A model generated the notes under the pieces. It ran no database searches, was not told where the DNA came from, and was given only the letters and a program-made list of their open reading frames with translations. Source: Dechloromonas sp. CZR5 (GTDB lineage: Bacteria; Pseudomonadota; Gammaproteobacteria; Burkholderiales; Rhodocyclaceae). Taken from it: a DNA stretch of 64,000 bases. A program made the translations under genes and the position numbers. The stretch lies in contig NZ_VUYQ01000011.1 in the NCBI RefSeq assembly GCF_008711155.1, forward strand, positions 19,348 to 83,347. The letters are read 5' to 3'. Every line of letters starts with the position of its first letter. Position 1 is the first letter of the stretch. This document shows positions 1 through 10,180 of this stretch, one piece after another.

Positions 1-1
1 C

Positions 2-520
<519 letters not shown>

Positions 521-573
521 GGTGTGCCGCGGCAAACGCATGCGGCCCGGCCCTGTTGCTCAAACCGCCGGGA

Positions 574-3288
574 TCAGGTTGCGTCGCCCTTCCGCAACCA
601 TTTCAGCAGCTTGGCATAGAGCTCGTCGGGTGCCACCGGCTTGGACATGAAATCGTCCATGCCGGCCGCCAGGCATCGTTCCTGATCTTCGGAAAACGCA
701 TTGGCGGTCATTGCGATAATGGGTGTGCGGTGCCCGTCCTCCGCTTCGCGAATGGCGCGCGTTGCGCCCAGCCCGTCCAGGCGGGGCATCATCATGTCCA
801 TCAGGATGAGCGCATAACCGGTCGCCGAGGCGTGATCGACAGCTTCCACCCCGTCATTTGCGATGTCGGCATGCAGGCCAACGGCCTCCAGAAGGCAACG
901 CGAAACCTCCTGATTGATCGGCTCATCCTCGACCAGCAGCACCCGTGTTCCGGCGTACGATGCCTTCAGCTCGGCCTCCGCGGAGCTTGTCTCGGCGGCC
1001 TCGCCGGCTTCCACGGCCGCCCCGTTCGTTGCCAGATGGGCCGTAAACCAGAAAGTGCTTCCTTTGCCCGGCTCGCTATGAACCCCGATCTCGCCGCCCA
1101 TCATTTCCACCAGACGCCTGCTGATCGCCAGCCCCAAGCCGCTGCCACCGTACTTGCGCGTGATTGAGTCATCCGCCTGGACGAACGCGGAAAACAGGCG
1201 CGCCTGATCGGCGGTGCCAATCCCGATCCCGGTATCCTCGACATCAAAGCGGACACACACGCTATCGCCAGGCTCTTCGCTCAATCGCCCGCGGATGCGA
1301 ACACTGCCCCGCTCGGTAAACTTGATGGCGTTGCTGCCGAGATTGATCAATATCTGCCCCAGGCGCAGCGGGTCGCCGGACAAACGCAGACTGGCCAGTT
1401 CATCGGGAATGTCCATGTACAGCTGCAAGCCCTTGTCGGCGGCAGCCTGGTTGAGCAAGCCGGACACTTTGCCGAAAACCGCTTTGAGATCGAAAGGAAT
1501 ATGCTCCAGCTCAAGATGTTCCGCCTCGATCTTCGAGATATCCAGAATATCGTTGATGACCCCCAGCAAATGCCTGGAAGCGCCGATCACCTTGTTCAGC
1601 TGGTCGGCCTGTTTGGCATCCACGGTTCGCCGCAGGGCCAGATCCGTCATCCCCATGATGGCATTCATCGGGGTACGTAACTCATGGCTCATATTGGCCA
1701 GGAATGCGCTTTTTGCGCGGCTCGCCGCTTCGGCAGCCTCCTTGGCGATCTGCAGCGCCACCGTCCGCTCGGCCACCAAGTCCTCAAGATGGTCACGGTG
1801 ACGCAACAGCTCCTCTTCAGCCTGCTTGCGCTCGGTGATGTCCATATGCGTCCCGGTGAAGCGTACCGGTTTTCCCTGCGCATCGCGCGTTGCCCGCCCC
1901 CGGGTCAGCACCCAGCGCCAATTGCCATCCCGATGGCGCAAGCGCATGACGAATTCGTATTCATCATCGGGTTTGTCGAGGTGAGACTGCACGCGCTCCC
2001 AGAGGCATTCCCAATCATCGGGATGCATGACCGCCTTCCACGCATCGAATTCCGCCGGAAGCTCTTCGGCGGTATAACCCAGCATTTCGTACATCCGGGG
2101 CGAATGATAAAGGGCCCCGGAGACCAGATCATTGTCCCAGACGCCCGCCTCGGCACCTTCGATCGCCAGCTGAAAACGTGTTTCGCTCAGCTCAAGGCGT
2201 CGCTTCTGGTCAAGAACGGTTTCATGCTGAAGCTGCAACTCCCGCCGGGTCAGGAAAAGCCGGAAACCCAGTACCAGGATCAGCCCCAGCGCGACGAAGG
2301 CGGCCACCATGGGCCACTGGTAGCGAGCCCACACGTCGCGCAAGGTGAATGTCGGAGCCTGCTCGAACGGCGGCATCCGCATCTCCCGAAGCAGGTCGGC
2401 CACCGGCGTATAGTCGGCCGGCACGGAAAAACCGGCGATACCCATCGCCTGCGCGCTTGCGCCATCTTCCGGCAGCAGGAGCAAGGCAGCCAGAACCTGG
2501 CGTGCCAGCGCTTCATTGATCTGCGGCATGGCGACAATGGGCCATTCCGGATAGAGGCGGGTCGAGGCACTGACGGGGAACCCCGGCAGGGACTGGCGAT
2601 TGAGCACCTTGAGCTGATTCATCTCGAGCCTGCCTTCGCGGGCAAGGCTCTCGAGGAAACCGGTACGCACCAGTCCGATATCCGCCTTTCCCGACAGAAC
2701 GGCATCGACCACCCTGTTTTGCGGCAAGCCGGTTTCCATAAGGCGGACATCCTCGGCCAGCCTGATGCCTACACTCTGCAATTCATAAGCCTGCATCTGG
2801 TAGGCACCCAGAGATCCCTGGTTGGGTGTCGCAACCGTCTTTCCGCGAACATTGCTCAATGTCTGAATATCTGCGCGATCCGCACGGCTGAAAATCACTC
2901 CACCGAAAACGGAAAGGGCTTGCCCGTTTTCCTTCATCACCAGCGTGGCCAATGGCGCGGACACCCCGACGGTGCGACTGAGATAAACGAAATGCCCGGG
3001 ATTGGTCAATACGAAATCGAGTTGCCGGCTGGCCACCGCGAGATTGAGCTCCTCGTAGTTCAAGGGCTCGATGCTAAAGTCCCGATCGGGAATCGACTGC
3101 TTCAACAGGACAGCCAATGGCTGCCATTGTTTCAAGGTCTCTACCTTGGGACGAAAGGACAAGATACCGATCCTGACCGGCTCCGCCGCCATGGCCACGC
3201 CACCGGCGACCAAGGCGACGAGCAGGAGCAAATCCCTCGCAACGCGCCGGATCATGACTCCCATGGAAGCGGACGTGGCCGGGATCAT
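574..3288 (-). CDS. Hybrid sensor histidine kinase with PhnD-like periplasmic sensor domain
   Basis: A 904-residue membrane sensor. Order of parts: signal/anchor about 12-35; a PhnD/phosphonate-binding-like periplasmic domain about 36-300; one transmembrane helix about 325-346; a PAS domain about 370-488 ending in the typical PAC segment ([11 protein letters not shown]); coiled linker; HisKA with phospho-acceptor His535 ([11 protein letters not shown]); HATPase; and a C-terminal receiver ([10 protein letters not shown] ... [11 protein letters not shown]). The start overlaps the upstream lipoprotein gene by ATGA (3285-3288), so the two are translationally coupled and the lipoprotein probably feeds ligand to this sensor. 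Met9 or Met12 are alternative starts. No DNA-binding output or separate response regulator is nearby, so the phosphorelay partner is unknown. Architecture confident; ligand unknown. Confidence 0.9.
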   Translation of the reverse strand: MIPATSASMGVMIRRVARDLLLLVALVAGGVAMAAEPVRIGILSFRPKVETLKQWQPLAVLLKQSIPDRDFSIEPLNYEELNLAVASRQLDFVLTNPGHFVYLSRTVGVSAPLATLVMKENGQALSVFGGVIFSRADRADIQTLSNVRGKTVATPNQGSLGAYQMQAYELQSVGIRLAEDVRLMETGLPQNRVVDAVLSGKADIGLVRTGFLESLAREGRLEMNQLKVLNRQSLPGFPVSASTRLYPEWPIVAMPQINEALARQVLAALLLLPEDGASAQAMGIAGFSVPADYTPVADLLREMRMPPFEQAPTFTLRDVWARYQWPMVAAFVALGLILVLGFRLFLTRRELQLQHETVLDQKRRLELSETRFQLAIEGAEAGVWDNDLVSGALYHSPRMYEMLGYTAEELPAEFDAWKAVMHPDDWECLWERVQSHLDKPDDEYEFVMRLRHRDGNWRWVLTRGRATRDAQGKPVRFTGTHMDITERKQAEEELLRHRDHLEDLVAERTVALQIAKEAAEAASRAKSAFLANMSHELRTPMNAIMGMTDLALRRTVDAKQADQLNKVIGASRHLLGVINDILDISKIEAEHLELEHIPFDLKAVFGKVSGLLNQAAADKGLQLYMDIPDELASLRLSGDPLRLGQILINLGSNAIKFTERGSVRIRGRLSEEPGDSVCVRFDVEDTGIGIGTADQARLFSAFVQADDSITRKYGGSGLGLAISRRLVEMMGGEIGVHSEPGKGSTFWFTAHLATNGAAVEAGEAAETSSAEAELKASYAGTRVLLVEDEPINQEVSRCLLEAVGLHADIANDGVEAVDHASATGYALILMDMMMPRLDGLGATRAIREAEDGHRTPIIAMTANAFSEDQERCLAAGMDDFMSKPVAPDELYAKLLKWLRKGDAT

Positions 3289-4250
3289 TGTTCGAGCAGG
3301 TCCCCTGGAATGAAATCGGCGTTGACCAACTCATGGAGCGTATCCGGCTGTTGCAGGAGCCCGCTGGCAACCATCACCGCCGAGAGTCTTTTGGCCGTCA
3401 GCAATAGCGAAGGCTCCTTGCCGGCCAGCAGACGCTGATTGGCCGGCGCATCTGGCAAGACCAGGCCCTTGAAGGCCGACAGGACATCACCCGCCGGCAA
3501 CCCCAGGTGCCCCGCCATCCGGTAGGCGGCATCGTGAGGATTGCGCGCCAGATGATCGAGGGCCCGGAAATGCGCGCGCTGGAGATGGCGGAGCGCCTCG
3601 GCGTACTCGCTCGCCAGGTCGCTGCGAATGACCAGCACATCGACGATGGTGTTCGGAATCTGGCGGCTGTCGAACAGCTTTCGGGCACCGAGATCGAGCA
3701 GTTCGCTCGCCACCGGCTCGTAGGTGATGGCGGCATCGAATGCCTTCTCTCGCCATGCCGTGACTTGCTTGTCCACGCCAAGCGGCACGAGCGTCAGGTC
3801 GCTCCTGGCCAACCCCGCCTTGTTCAATATCTCGGCCAGCAACAAAGCCCCCACCGAACTCTGCTCGTAGGCCAGGCGCTTGCCGCGCAGGTCCGACAGC
3901 GAAGCGATCTGCGGCCGGACAACCAGCATGTCCGCTCCGGCCGAGATGTTGAAAATCATCACGGCCGTCAGCTTCTGGCCGCGCTGCCTGGCCTGCAATA
4001 CCTCGTCCAGCGTCAATGCGGCTCCGTGAACCTTGCCCTCTGCCAAGGCCTGCAGCGATTCCGTCGCGTTTTGGGTTTGGTATAGACGCGCCGTCTGGTC
4101 TTCCAGCCACCCCTCGTTGCGGGCCATGAACATCGGCTCGTAGCCCACCCAGGTATGCGCGGCAATCGTCATTGGCCCGCTGTCGAATCTTGCACAAGCG
4201 GAAATGCCGGCCATGGCAGCGATGGTCTTGATCAGTTGACGGCGATTCAT
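3285..4250 (-). CDS. NMT1/ThiY/SsuA-like substrate-binding lipoprotein
   Basis: A 321-residue periplasmic binding protein of the NMT1/THI5-like (SsuA/TauA) type. The N-terminus MNRRQLIKTIAAMAGISAC is a lipoprotein signal with lipobox ISAC, so Cys19 is probably lipidated. The body contains the family's opening strand (IAAHTWVGYEPMFMARNEGW) and the hinge region (LRGKRLAYEQSSVGALLLAEIL). No ABC permease or ATPase genes lie beside it. Instead its stop codon overlaps the start of the PhnD-domain sensor kinase. That context favours a ligand-presenting role for signalling over transport, which is inference. Nothing in the sequence identifies the ligand. Confidence 0.85.
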   Translation of the reverse strand: MNRRQLIKTIAAMAGISACARFDSGPMTIAAHTWVGYEPMFMARNEGWLEDQTARLYQTQNATESLQALAEGKVHGAALTLDEVLQARQRGQKLTAVMIFNISAGADMLVVRPQIASLSDLRGKRLAYEQSSVGALLLAEILNKAGLARSDLTLVPLGVDKQVTAWREKAFDAAITYEPVASELLDLGARKLFDSRQIPNTIVDVLVIRSDLASEYAEALRHLQRAHFRALDHLARNPHDAAYRMAGHLGLPAGDVLSAFKGLVLPDAPANQRLLAGKEPSLLLTAKRLSAVMVASGLLQQPDTLHELVNADFIPGDLLEQ

Positions 4251-4614
4251 TGGGGCGAAAGCGATGTGTGTTCAGATTTGATCGACAAACCTGCGAATAA
4301 CACAAAGTACAGCAGGTCTGCCAAAGCCACATCCTAAATCACAAAACCCTTACATAGAGCGCCTTCCGTCAAAAAAACCATGTACAGAAAATGGTATTTT
4401 GTAACAATTGCGAAGACGGTTCTTCCGCCTGCTGTCGCCGGAATTTTCCAGGATTCGATATCGGAACGATGCGGTGCAGGAGGACGCCCGGCCCCCCGCC
4501 TCGGGAGCACACGCAGCCCCCGGGCAATTGGTCAAACCAAGCCAGACAAACCGTTCATCATGACGTGGCAAGCCGGGGCGCCTGCCCTGACCTGCAGCGT
4601 CGTGAGACGCCCAA
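4251..4614. other. 364-bp intergenic stretch without a recognisable gene
   Basis: This lies between the start of the binding-lipoprotein gene and the end of the ArgD-like gene, both on the minus strand. Short open frames here (for example on the plus strand from 4380) have no ribosome site and no family resemblance. The half nearer the lipoprotein gene is AT-richer and would hold its promoter, but I could not define convincing -35/-10 boxes. No U-rich hairpin for the aminotransferase gene was seen. Confidence 0.5.
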
Positions 4615-5796
4615 TTAGCGCTGCAACAAGCTGTCGAGCAAGCCAATCATCTGGTCGATCTCTGCTTCGCTGACGTTCAGCGCCGGCATGAAGCGCAGCA
4701 GGTTGGGGCGTGGCGCATTCAGCAGCAGGCCGAACGGCGTCAGCGCCAGAGCCTTCTGGACGATCTCCGGGCCACGCTCGTCGTCGAGAATCAGCGCGCG
4801 CAGCAGGCCGGAACCCCGCTCGCCCTTCAGGCCATGCTTGGCCGAGAGTTCGAGCAGGCGCTTGGCCAGGTACTGCCCCCTGGCCTCGACTTCGGCGAGG
4901 AAGCCCGGCGCCAGCATGCGCCGGACGACCGCGACGCCAACCGCCGTCATCAGCGGATTGCCGTTGTAGGTGCCGCCCTGGTCGCCCGGCACGAAGCAGC
5001 AGATCGCTTCGCGGGCCAGCAGCGCAGCCAGCGGCACGCCGCCGCCGATGCCCTTGCCGAGCGTCATGATGTCCGGGGCGATGCCCGCATGTTCATAGGC
5101 GAACAGCTTGCCGGTACGGCCAACACCGGTCTGCACCTCGTCGACGATGAGCAGGATGCCGCGCGCTTCGGTCAGCGCGCGCAGGGCCTTGAGAAACTCC
5201 AGGTCGGCCGGGATCACGCCGCCCTCACCCTGCACCGGTTCGAGCATGACGGCAACCGTCTTCGGCCCGATCAGTGCCTCGACCGACGCAATGTCGTTGT
5301 AAACCGCCTTCGGGAAGCCGGATACCTGCGGAGCGAAGATCGTGTCCCAACCGGCCTTGCCGGAAGCCGACATGGTAGCCAGCGTACGACCGTGGAAGGA
5401 GTGGCCGAAGGTGATGATCTCGAAAGCCCCGTCGCGGTTCAGCTGCCCCCATTTGCGAGCAAGCTTGATGGCGCCCTCGTTGGCCTCGGCGCCGGTATTG
5501 GCGAAGAAGACGCGGTCGAAGCAGGAGTTGTCGGTCAACAACCCGGCCAGTTCGACCATCGGCCCGTTGTAGAAGGCCGGGCTGGGATTGAGCAGCTTGC
5601 CGGCCTGTTCGGTCAGCGCGGCGGTGATTTCCGGCGGGCAGTGGCCAAGACAATTGACCGCCCAGCCCTGGATGAAATCGAGATAGCGCTTGCCCTGATG
5701 ATCGAACAGCCAGGACCCCTCGCCGCGCTCGAAGACGAGTTCCGGACGGTTGGTGATGGTCATCAGGGAATCGGTATTGGCAGCGTGGTATTGCAT
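4615..5796 (-). CDS. argD: Acetylornithine aminotransferase family protein (ArgD-like)
   Basis: A 393-residue class-III PLP aminotransferase. It would transfer the amino group from acetylornithine (or a related omega-amino compound) to 2-oxoglutarate in arginine biosynthesis. Visible family marks: the cofactor-binding [16 protein letters not shown] segment, the Asp of [13 protein letters not shown], and the Schiff-base Lys in [10 protein letters not shown]. The C-terminal [17 protein letters not shown] is typical of ArgD. Length matches the family (about 390-400). It is monocistronic here and not near other arg genes, so a 4-aminobutyrate or other omega-amino substrate cannot be excluded. The start fits the family N-terminus, in which a short leader precedes the [20 protein letters not shown] region. 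Confidence 0.85.
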   Translation of the reverse strand: MQYHAANTDSLMTITNRPELVFERGEGSWLFDHQGKRYLDFIQGWAVNCLGHCPPEITAALTEQAGKLLNPSPAFYNGPMVELAGLLTDNSCFDRVFFANTGAEANEGAIKLARKWGQLNRDGAFEIITFGHSFHGRTLATMSASGKAGWDTIFAPQVSGFPKAVYNDIASVEALIGPKTVAVMLEPVQGEGGVIPADLEFLKALRALTEARGILLIVDEVQTGVGRTGKLFAYEHAGIAPDIMTLGKGIGGGVPLAALLAREAICCFVPGDQGGTYNGNPLMTAVGVAVVRRMLAPGFLAEVEARGQYLAKRLLELSAKHGLKGERGSGLLRALILDDERGPEIVQKALALTPFGLLLNAPRPNLLRFMPALNVSEAEIDQMIGLLDSLLQR

Positions 5797-5912
5797 GGTC
5801 GACTTTCCGTAGCGTGAAGCGGCAAGGGTAAAGACGCGATGTTACCGAATTACGGGAACCTGCGCAGAGCGAAGGCTCCCGTACCGAGTGTCGATACCCA
5901 AAAAATACCTGG

Positions 5913-7244
5913 CTACTGATTCTCGACAGTTGCAGATGCCCCGGCTATCGCGGCTGTCGAAACAAGTACCTTGTCCACGCGGTTCTTATCCATGTCCATG
6001 ATTTCAAAACGCCAACCGGCAGCTTCGCAATGGTCGGTTGGTGCCGGGATGCGCCCCAGGGCATGCATGATGAATCCACCCAGGGTATGGAACCCCTTTT
6101 CCTCCTCACCGGGTAGCTCACCTTCAATGTCGAGTGCCGACTTCAGACGCTCGATACCGACGTCGCCATCGACCAGCCACGAGCCGTCCTCGCGTTGCAG
6201 CATGTCGCGCTCCTCCGGCCTTTCAGGTTCGGACAGTTCGCCCACAATCGCCGACATCACATCGGTAAGGGTTACCACGCCCTGAACATCGCCGTATTCA
6301 TCGACGATGAGCGCAAACTGCTGTCGCGCGCGCCTGAAATTCTCCAGCAGTTGAGTCGTCGTCACCGTTTCGGGAACGAACAAAGGCGCGTGGAGTACGG
6401 ACTCAATATCGGCAGAGGTAATGCAATGCCCGCCAGGCAAGGCCTTCTTGAGCAGGTCGCCCGTTTGCAGGATACCCAGGACGTGCTCAAGGCCATCGCG
6501 GCAGACCACGACGCGAGAGAACTCGGTTTCGATGATTTGCTGGCGAACGGCCTCGTCCCCTTCGTCGAGGTCGATGACAAACATCTCGCGGCGCGGAGTC
6601 ATGATGGCCGGGATTTTCTGCTCATCCATCCGGAGGACATTCGACACGATTTCCTGCTCGCTCTCGTGGAATACGCCGGCTTCAGCACCTTGCTCCATCA
6701 GCACCTTGATTTCGTCGTCGGTGACCGGAGGTTCTTCCTTGCGACGAGCGCCAAGAATACTCAGGATAGCGGTCGAAGATGAGGACAGGACGACCACCAG
6801 CGGATGAGCCACCTTCGCCAGAAGCATCATGGGCCGAGCAATCAGCGAAGCGACGCCTTCGGGCGCCAGCATGGCCAGCCGTTTCGGAACGAGTTCACCG
6901 ACAACGACCGAGAAATAGGTCAATGCGATCACGGTTACGGCCAGGGCAATCGACTTGGCGTGGGAGTCGAGGAGCGGGATGCCGGCCAGCCACTCGGCCA
7001 GGGGATCGGCAAGCGCCGCCTCGCCAATCGCACCGCTCATGATGCCGACCGAGGTTATCCCCACCTGAATGGTTGAGAGAAAGCTGGAAGGTTCCTGATG
7101 CAGCTTCAGGGCCGCCTCGGCCCCGATGCTTCCGTCATCCGAGAGATTTTGCAGCCTCGCTTTGCGCGAGGAGACGACGGCTATTTCGGACATGGCGAAC
7201 ACGCCATTGATAAGAATGAGGATGACTAGAAGAAATATATCCAT
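5913..7244 (-). CDS. CNNM/CorC-type membrane protein with CBS domains (hemolysin-like)
   Basis: A 443-residue protein of the DUF21-CBS-CorC_HlyC family, often annotated as hemolysin or as a Mg/Co efflux or homeostasis protein. The N-terminal DUF21 domain (about 1-190) has four hydrophobic segments, beginning MDIFLLVILILINGVFAMSEIAVV. Two CBS domains follow (about 205-330; MTPRREMFVIDLDE and VDEYGDVQGVVTLTDVM). A C-terminal CorC_HlyC domain (about 340-430; SWLVDGDVGIERLK ... GFIMHALGRIP) completes it. Members act in the inner membrane in divalent cation handling. A promoter-like extended -10 lies about 60 bp upstream. Confidence 0.9.
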   Translation of the reverse strand: MDIFLLVILILINGVFAMSEIAVVSSRKARLQNLSDDGSIGAEAALKLHQEPSSFLSTIQVGITSVGIMSGAIGEAALADPLAEWLAGIPLLDSHAKSIALAVTVIALTYFSVVVGELVPKRLAMLAPEGVASLIARPMMLLAKVAHPLVVVLSSSSTAILSILGARRKEEPPVTDDEIKVLMEQGAEAGVFHESEQEIVSNVLRMDEQKIPAIMTPRREMFVIDLDEGDEAVRQQIIETEFSRVVVCRDGLEHVLGILQTGDLLKKALPGGHCITSADIESVLHAPLFVPETVTTTQLLENFRRARQQFALIVDEYGDVQGVVTLTDVMSAIVGELSEPERPEERDMLQREDGSWLVDGDVGIERLKSALDIEGELPGEEEKGFHTLGGFIMHALGRIPAPTDHCEAAGWRFEIMDMDKNRVDKVLVSTAAIAGASATVENQ

Positions 7245-7300
7245 GTTTGAAACCGCCCTGCGCAGTTGCTTGCGCGCGGTTTCGGTGTGAAGGGGAAATC

Positions 7301-7309
7301 AGTATAGCA
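7301..7309 (-). promoter_or_regulatory. Extended -10 promoter element for the CNNM/CorC gene
   Basis: On the minus strand the sequence reads TGCTATACT, an extended -10 (TGnTATACT) close to consensus. It places transcription start about 50 nt upstream of the ATG at 7244. No good -35 hexamer sits 17 nt further upstream, as is usual for extended -10 promoters. A 7-bp inverted repeat (CTCACCG/CGGTGAG) lies upstream of it and would be outside the transcript. Confidence 0.45.
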
Positions 7310-7476
7310 GTTGCCATCTTCGCCCCTGTCTGCTCACCGGAGGCGATGCATCCGCTCTCGGTGAGATGGCGGATCGTCAAATCTTTAGTCGCCAAGGTCG
7401 GCAACGGTTCGGGTGCAGCCTCGGGTTGAGACACAAGACACCCTTGCATTGACGGCACTCCGACAGCGCCGCCGCC

Positions 7477-7641
7477 CTACATCCACCAAGGCTCCGAACC
7501 GGTATCTTCGTCGTCGGTGTCGAACCCGTCTTCTTCACGTTGATCGCGAAAAGGGTGGTCCGACTTGTGCGGGTGATGGATCGGGTCTTTGGGATTGGGG
7601 GTATCGGGTTTGATGGGCTGACGGCCCGGCAAAGTCGGCAT
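7477..7641 (-). CDS. Small proline/acid-rich hypothetical protein
   Basis: A 54-codon frame starting MPTLPGRQPIKPDTPNPKD and ending in an acidic stretch followed by SEPWWM. An AAGGAA motif lies 6 nt before the ATG. The Pro-rich first half and Asp/Glu-rich second half suggest a soluble, largely disordered protein. No family is recognised. Support is the ribosome site and the non-random, low-complexity but coding-like composition; it is below the size most gene finders trust. Confidence 0.4.
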   Translation of the reverse strand: MPTLPGRQPIKPDTPNPKDPIHHPHKSDHPFRDQREEDGFDTDDEDTGSEPWWM

Positions 7642-7762
7642 GGACATTCCTTGCAACGATTGGAGTGCTCCGTTGGGCAGAATTCCCCTTGCAAGGTTTC
7701 ACCTCATTGCAGCCGCAGGACGACGCGGTATAGTGGTGGCCCCTTTCTTCCGAGCTTTTCTC

Positions 7763-7981
7763 ATGTTCGCAGTCATCGTCGCCCTTGTTCTGCTCGTCGC
7801 CGGCGTGGCGGTCATTTATCAGATATTGAAGAAGATGAGCGAGGACGGCGTCGACATTGCTGCACCGGGGAGTTGCAAGCGGCATGGCTGCGGTTCGTCG
7901 AAATGCGCTCCGCCGCCGGAATCGAGGGAAGCACCGTTGCTCGCCGAGGAACCGGACGGTCAGGGCAAGGCGAATTCCTGA
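7763..7981 (+). CDS. Small single-pass membrane protein, Cys-rich cytosolic tail
   Basis: A 72-residue frame starting MFAVIVALVLLVAGVAVIYQ, a clear single transmembrane helix (about 2-20). The tail contains a Cys cluster (CKRHGCGSSKC) that could bind metal or form disulphides. The longer upstream extension of the frame lacks membrane-protein logic, so the ATG at 7763 was chosen although its ribosome site is weak. No family recognised. The gene is isolated between divergent and convergent neighbours. Confidence 0.45.
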   Translation: MFAVIVALVLLVAGVAVIYQILKKMSEDGVDIAAPGSCKRHGCGSSKCAPPPESREAPLLAEEPDGQGKANS

Positions 7982-8048
7982 AGGCCCGCGTCGTTGAGAT
8001 GCACCTACCGAGTCACGACCATCCCGGCCAAGCCAGCCCGTTGACCGC

Positions 8049-8477
8049 TTAAGCGCCGGCCGCCAACCCTGCCAGCGCCGCCTCGGCGAACGCTATATCC
8101 TGCGCCTCGCTGCCGCCTGAAACGCCGATCGCCCCGACCAGGACGCCGTCGTGCTTGATCGGCAGGCCGCCGCCGAAGCCGACGAAGCGGTCGCGCTGCA
8201 TCAGGCCGTGGCGCAGCATGTCCGAGCCTTTGGCCAGGCGGGCGTCCCACTTGGCTGTGGCCGGGCCGAAACTGACGACCGTGTAGGCCTTGTCGAGCGC
8301 GATGTCGATGGAGTGGAAAGGCGCCCCCGGGTGGCGTTTGAAGACCAGCGGATAGCCGGCGCGGTCGACGACGGCCACGCAGATCTTGACCCCGGCTTCG
8401 CGGGCGGCGGCGAGGGCGCCGTCGGCAATTTGTTCGGCGCTCCCCAGGCCGAGCGAGGCGATCATTTCAATGTCCAT
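8049..8477 (-). CDS. GlcG/HbpS heme-binding-like family protein
   Basis: A 142-residue protein of the GlcG/HbpS (DUF336) family. It shows the usual opening helix, the central VVDRAGYPLVFKRHPGAP strand-loop and the C-terminal GGLPIKHDGVLVGAIGVSGG motif. Members are found beside oxidoreductases and transporters; some bind heme or cobalamin and others have no proven role. The start at 8477 has a GGAG ribosome site. Its first codons overlap the end of the MFS exporter gene by 11 bp, so the two are cotranscribed. Function is not predictable. Confidence 0.8.
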   Translation of the reverse strand: MDIEMIASLGLGSAEQIADGALAAAREAGVKICVAVVDRAGYPLVFKRHPGAPFHSIDIALDKAYTVVSFGPATAKWDARLAKGSDMLRHGLMQRDRFVGFGGGLPIKHDGVLVGAIGVSGGSEAQDIAFAEAALAGLAAGA

Positions 8478-9732
8478 GCGATGAATCTCCGTGAGCCTCG
8501 GCGACCTGGGCCAGCAGGCGCTGTCGCCGGGTAAAGAGGAAAACGACGAACAGCAGCAGGGCGCCGCCTTCGACCAACAGGGTATGCCCCGCCCCCAGCC
8601 AGGAAGCGACGAAACCGGCGAGCAACCCGCCCAGCGCATCGAAGCCGAAGCGGGCCGAGGTGAAGAAGGAGACGATCCGCCCGCGCAGCGTTTCCGGCGC
8701 AATGCTCTGCAACACCATGTTGATGCCGACATTGCACACCGAAATGCCGAAGCCGAGGCCGATCATGCCGGCCAGCGCCAGCGGCAGCCAGGTGGTCATG
8801 GCGAAGGCGAGCATCGATACCATGCTGATCGCCACCCCGGCGACGATGGCCGACACCACGGCCGGCACCGCCTTGCGGGTGGCCAGGTAGATGGTCGACA
8901 GGAAGGCGCCGCAGCCGGCCGCCCCCCACAGCCAGCCGAGGGTCGTCGCATCGCCGGCAAACACGTCGCGGGCAAACACCGGCAGCAGCACGGCGTAAGT
9001 CGAGGCCGTCAGATTCAGGGCAATGAGCGTCAGGATCAGGGTACGGACGCTCCATGTCTGCCACGCGTACTGCAGCCCCTCCTTGAACACCTCGCCCATC
9101 GACCCCTTGGCGCGTGGCGGCGGCGTGCCGTGCACCAGCAGGATGCCGGCGATCAGGGCCAGGAACGAAAAGCCGTTGATGGCGAAGCAGAAGGCCTCCG
9201 ACGTCGTGCCGAGCAACAGGCCGGCGATGGGCGGACCGACGAAGCGCCCGGCATTGAACAGCATGGCGTTGAGGGCCAGCGCGTTGGGCAGGTCGTCACG
9301 ACTGCCGACGAAACTGCCGATCAGGGACTGGCGCAGCGGCGCGTCGAAACTGCTCAGGGTGCCGAGCACGAGGGCCATCAATACGATGAAGGGCGTGCCG
9401 ATCCAGTCGGCCCAGGTCAGACCGGCGAGGACGAACGCCTGCACCGCCATCAGGGCCTGCACGCCGACCAGCCATTTCTTCTTGTCCTGCTTGTCGATCC
9501 AGGCACCGGCCAGCGGCCCGACCAGCAACTGCGGGATCAAGCCGCAGAAGGCGGTAACGCCGAGCAAGGCAGCCGACCCGGTCAGGCGATAGACCAGCCA
9601 GGCGAGGGCCACCTGCTGTATCCACGAGCCAAGGATCGAAACCGCCTGACCGGCGAAATACAGGCGGAAGTTGCGATGCGCCAGCGCGCGCATGCCGGCC
9701 GGCAAACGACTGGAACGCGATGGTTTGGTCAT
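8467..9732 (-). CDS. MFS transporter (EntS-like 12-TM exporter)
   Basis: A 421-residue membrane protein of the major facilitator superfamily, DHA3/EntS-like branch. The N-terminus RNFRLYFAGQAVSILGSWIQQVALAWLVYRLTGSA is characteristic of this branch. A charged loop-2/3 motif (GAWIDKQDKKK) and alternating hydrophobic helices up to about residue 400 follow. Such proteins export siderophores, drugs or metabolites from the inner membrane. It is followed with overlap by the GlcG-like gene. Substrate unknown. Confidence 0.88.
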   Translation of the reverse strand: MTKPSRSSRLPAGMRALAHRNFRLYFAGQAVSILGSWIQQVALAWLVYRLTGSAALLGVTAFCGLIPQLLVGPLAGAWIDKQDKKKWLVGVQALMAVQAFVLAGLTWADWIGTPFIVLMALVLGTLSSFDAPLRQSLIGSFVGSRDDLPNALALNAMLFNAGRFVGPPIAGLLLGTTSEAFCFAINGFSFLALIAGILLVHGTPPPRAKGSMGEVFKEGLQYAWQTWSVRTLILTLIALNLTASTYAVLLPVFARDVFAGDATTLGWLWGAAGCGAFLSTIYLATRKAVPAVVSAIVAGVAISMVSMLAFAMTTWLPLALAGMIGLGFGISVCNVGINMVLQSIAPETLRGRIVSFFTSARFGFDALGGLLAGFVASWLGAGHTLLVEGGALLLFVVFLFTRRQRLLAQVAEAHGDSSHGH

Positions 9733-9763
9733 CGAAGCCAGTTCACGATCGAGGCCATCCGAC

Positions 9764-10156
9764 CTAAGCGCCGATCAGCATCAGGACCGATAACGCTGCT
9801 CCACACAGATAGGTTCCCAAAGCACCGATGAAGCGTGCCGGATTGGGCCGCGACATGCTCGGCCAGGCCGTCAGCCCGATGACCAGCAGGAAACGGCAGA
9901 TGGTGGCCGCGATGATCAGCCAGAGCGCGAGGTCGGATGGCCCGCGCCAGCCGAAGTACAGGAACATGACGGCGAGGAAAGGCGCGAACTCGGCCGTGTT
10001 GGCGTGCGCCCGAATCGCCCTGTTGAGCGGCGCGTTCTTTTCCGGCGCCGGACCGGAGCCGATGCCGCTGCGGCGGCGCAGAACGGAGACGGACAGCCCG
10101 AGCAGGAAAAGCAGGCAGCCCAGGGCGCCAATGCAATACACGATGACAGGATTCAT
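9764..10156 (-). CDS. MAPEG family membrane protein
   Basis: A 130-residue four-helix membrane protein of the MAPEG (membrane-associated eicosanoid/glutathione metabolism) family. It shows the characteristic NRAIRAHANTAEFAPF motif after helix 1, used for glutathione or quinone-like ligands in characterised relatives, and a later RFLLVIGLTAW segment. Bacterial members mostly have no known substrate. It is downstream of the Bcr-type exporter in the same direction, 24 bp away. Confidence 0.85.
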   Translation of the reverse strand: MNPVIVYCIGALGCLLFLLGLSVSVLRRRSGIGSGPAPEKNAPLNRAIRAHANTAEFAPFLAVMFLYFGWRGPSDLALWLIIAATICRFLLVIGLTAWPSMSRPNPARFIGALGTYLCGAALSVLMLIGA

Positions 10157-10180
10157 AGTCGGCCCTCGCTGTGGATGCGT

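Noticed and set aside
1684..3438. 584-codon plus-strand frame
   Set aside because: Shadow of the sensor kinase gene; His/Gln-rich translation typical of antisense frames in GC-rich DNA.
4380..4673. Short plus-strand frames between the lipoprotein and ArgD-like genes
   Set aside because: No ribosome site, no recognisable sequence features and overlap with the end of the aminotransferase gene.
7245..7440. Mn2+ (yybP-ykoY) riboswitch before the CNNM/CorC gene
   Set aside because: A 7-bp hairpin exists but the extended -10 at 7301-7309 lies downstream of it, so it would not be transcribed, and the conserved riboswitch core is not seen.
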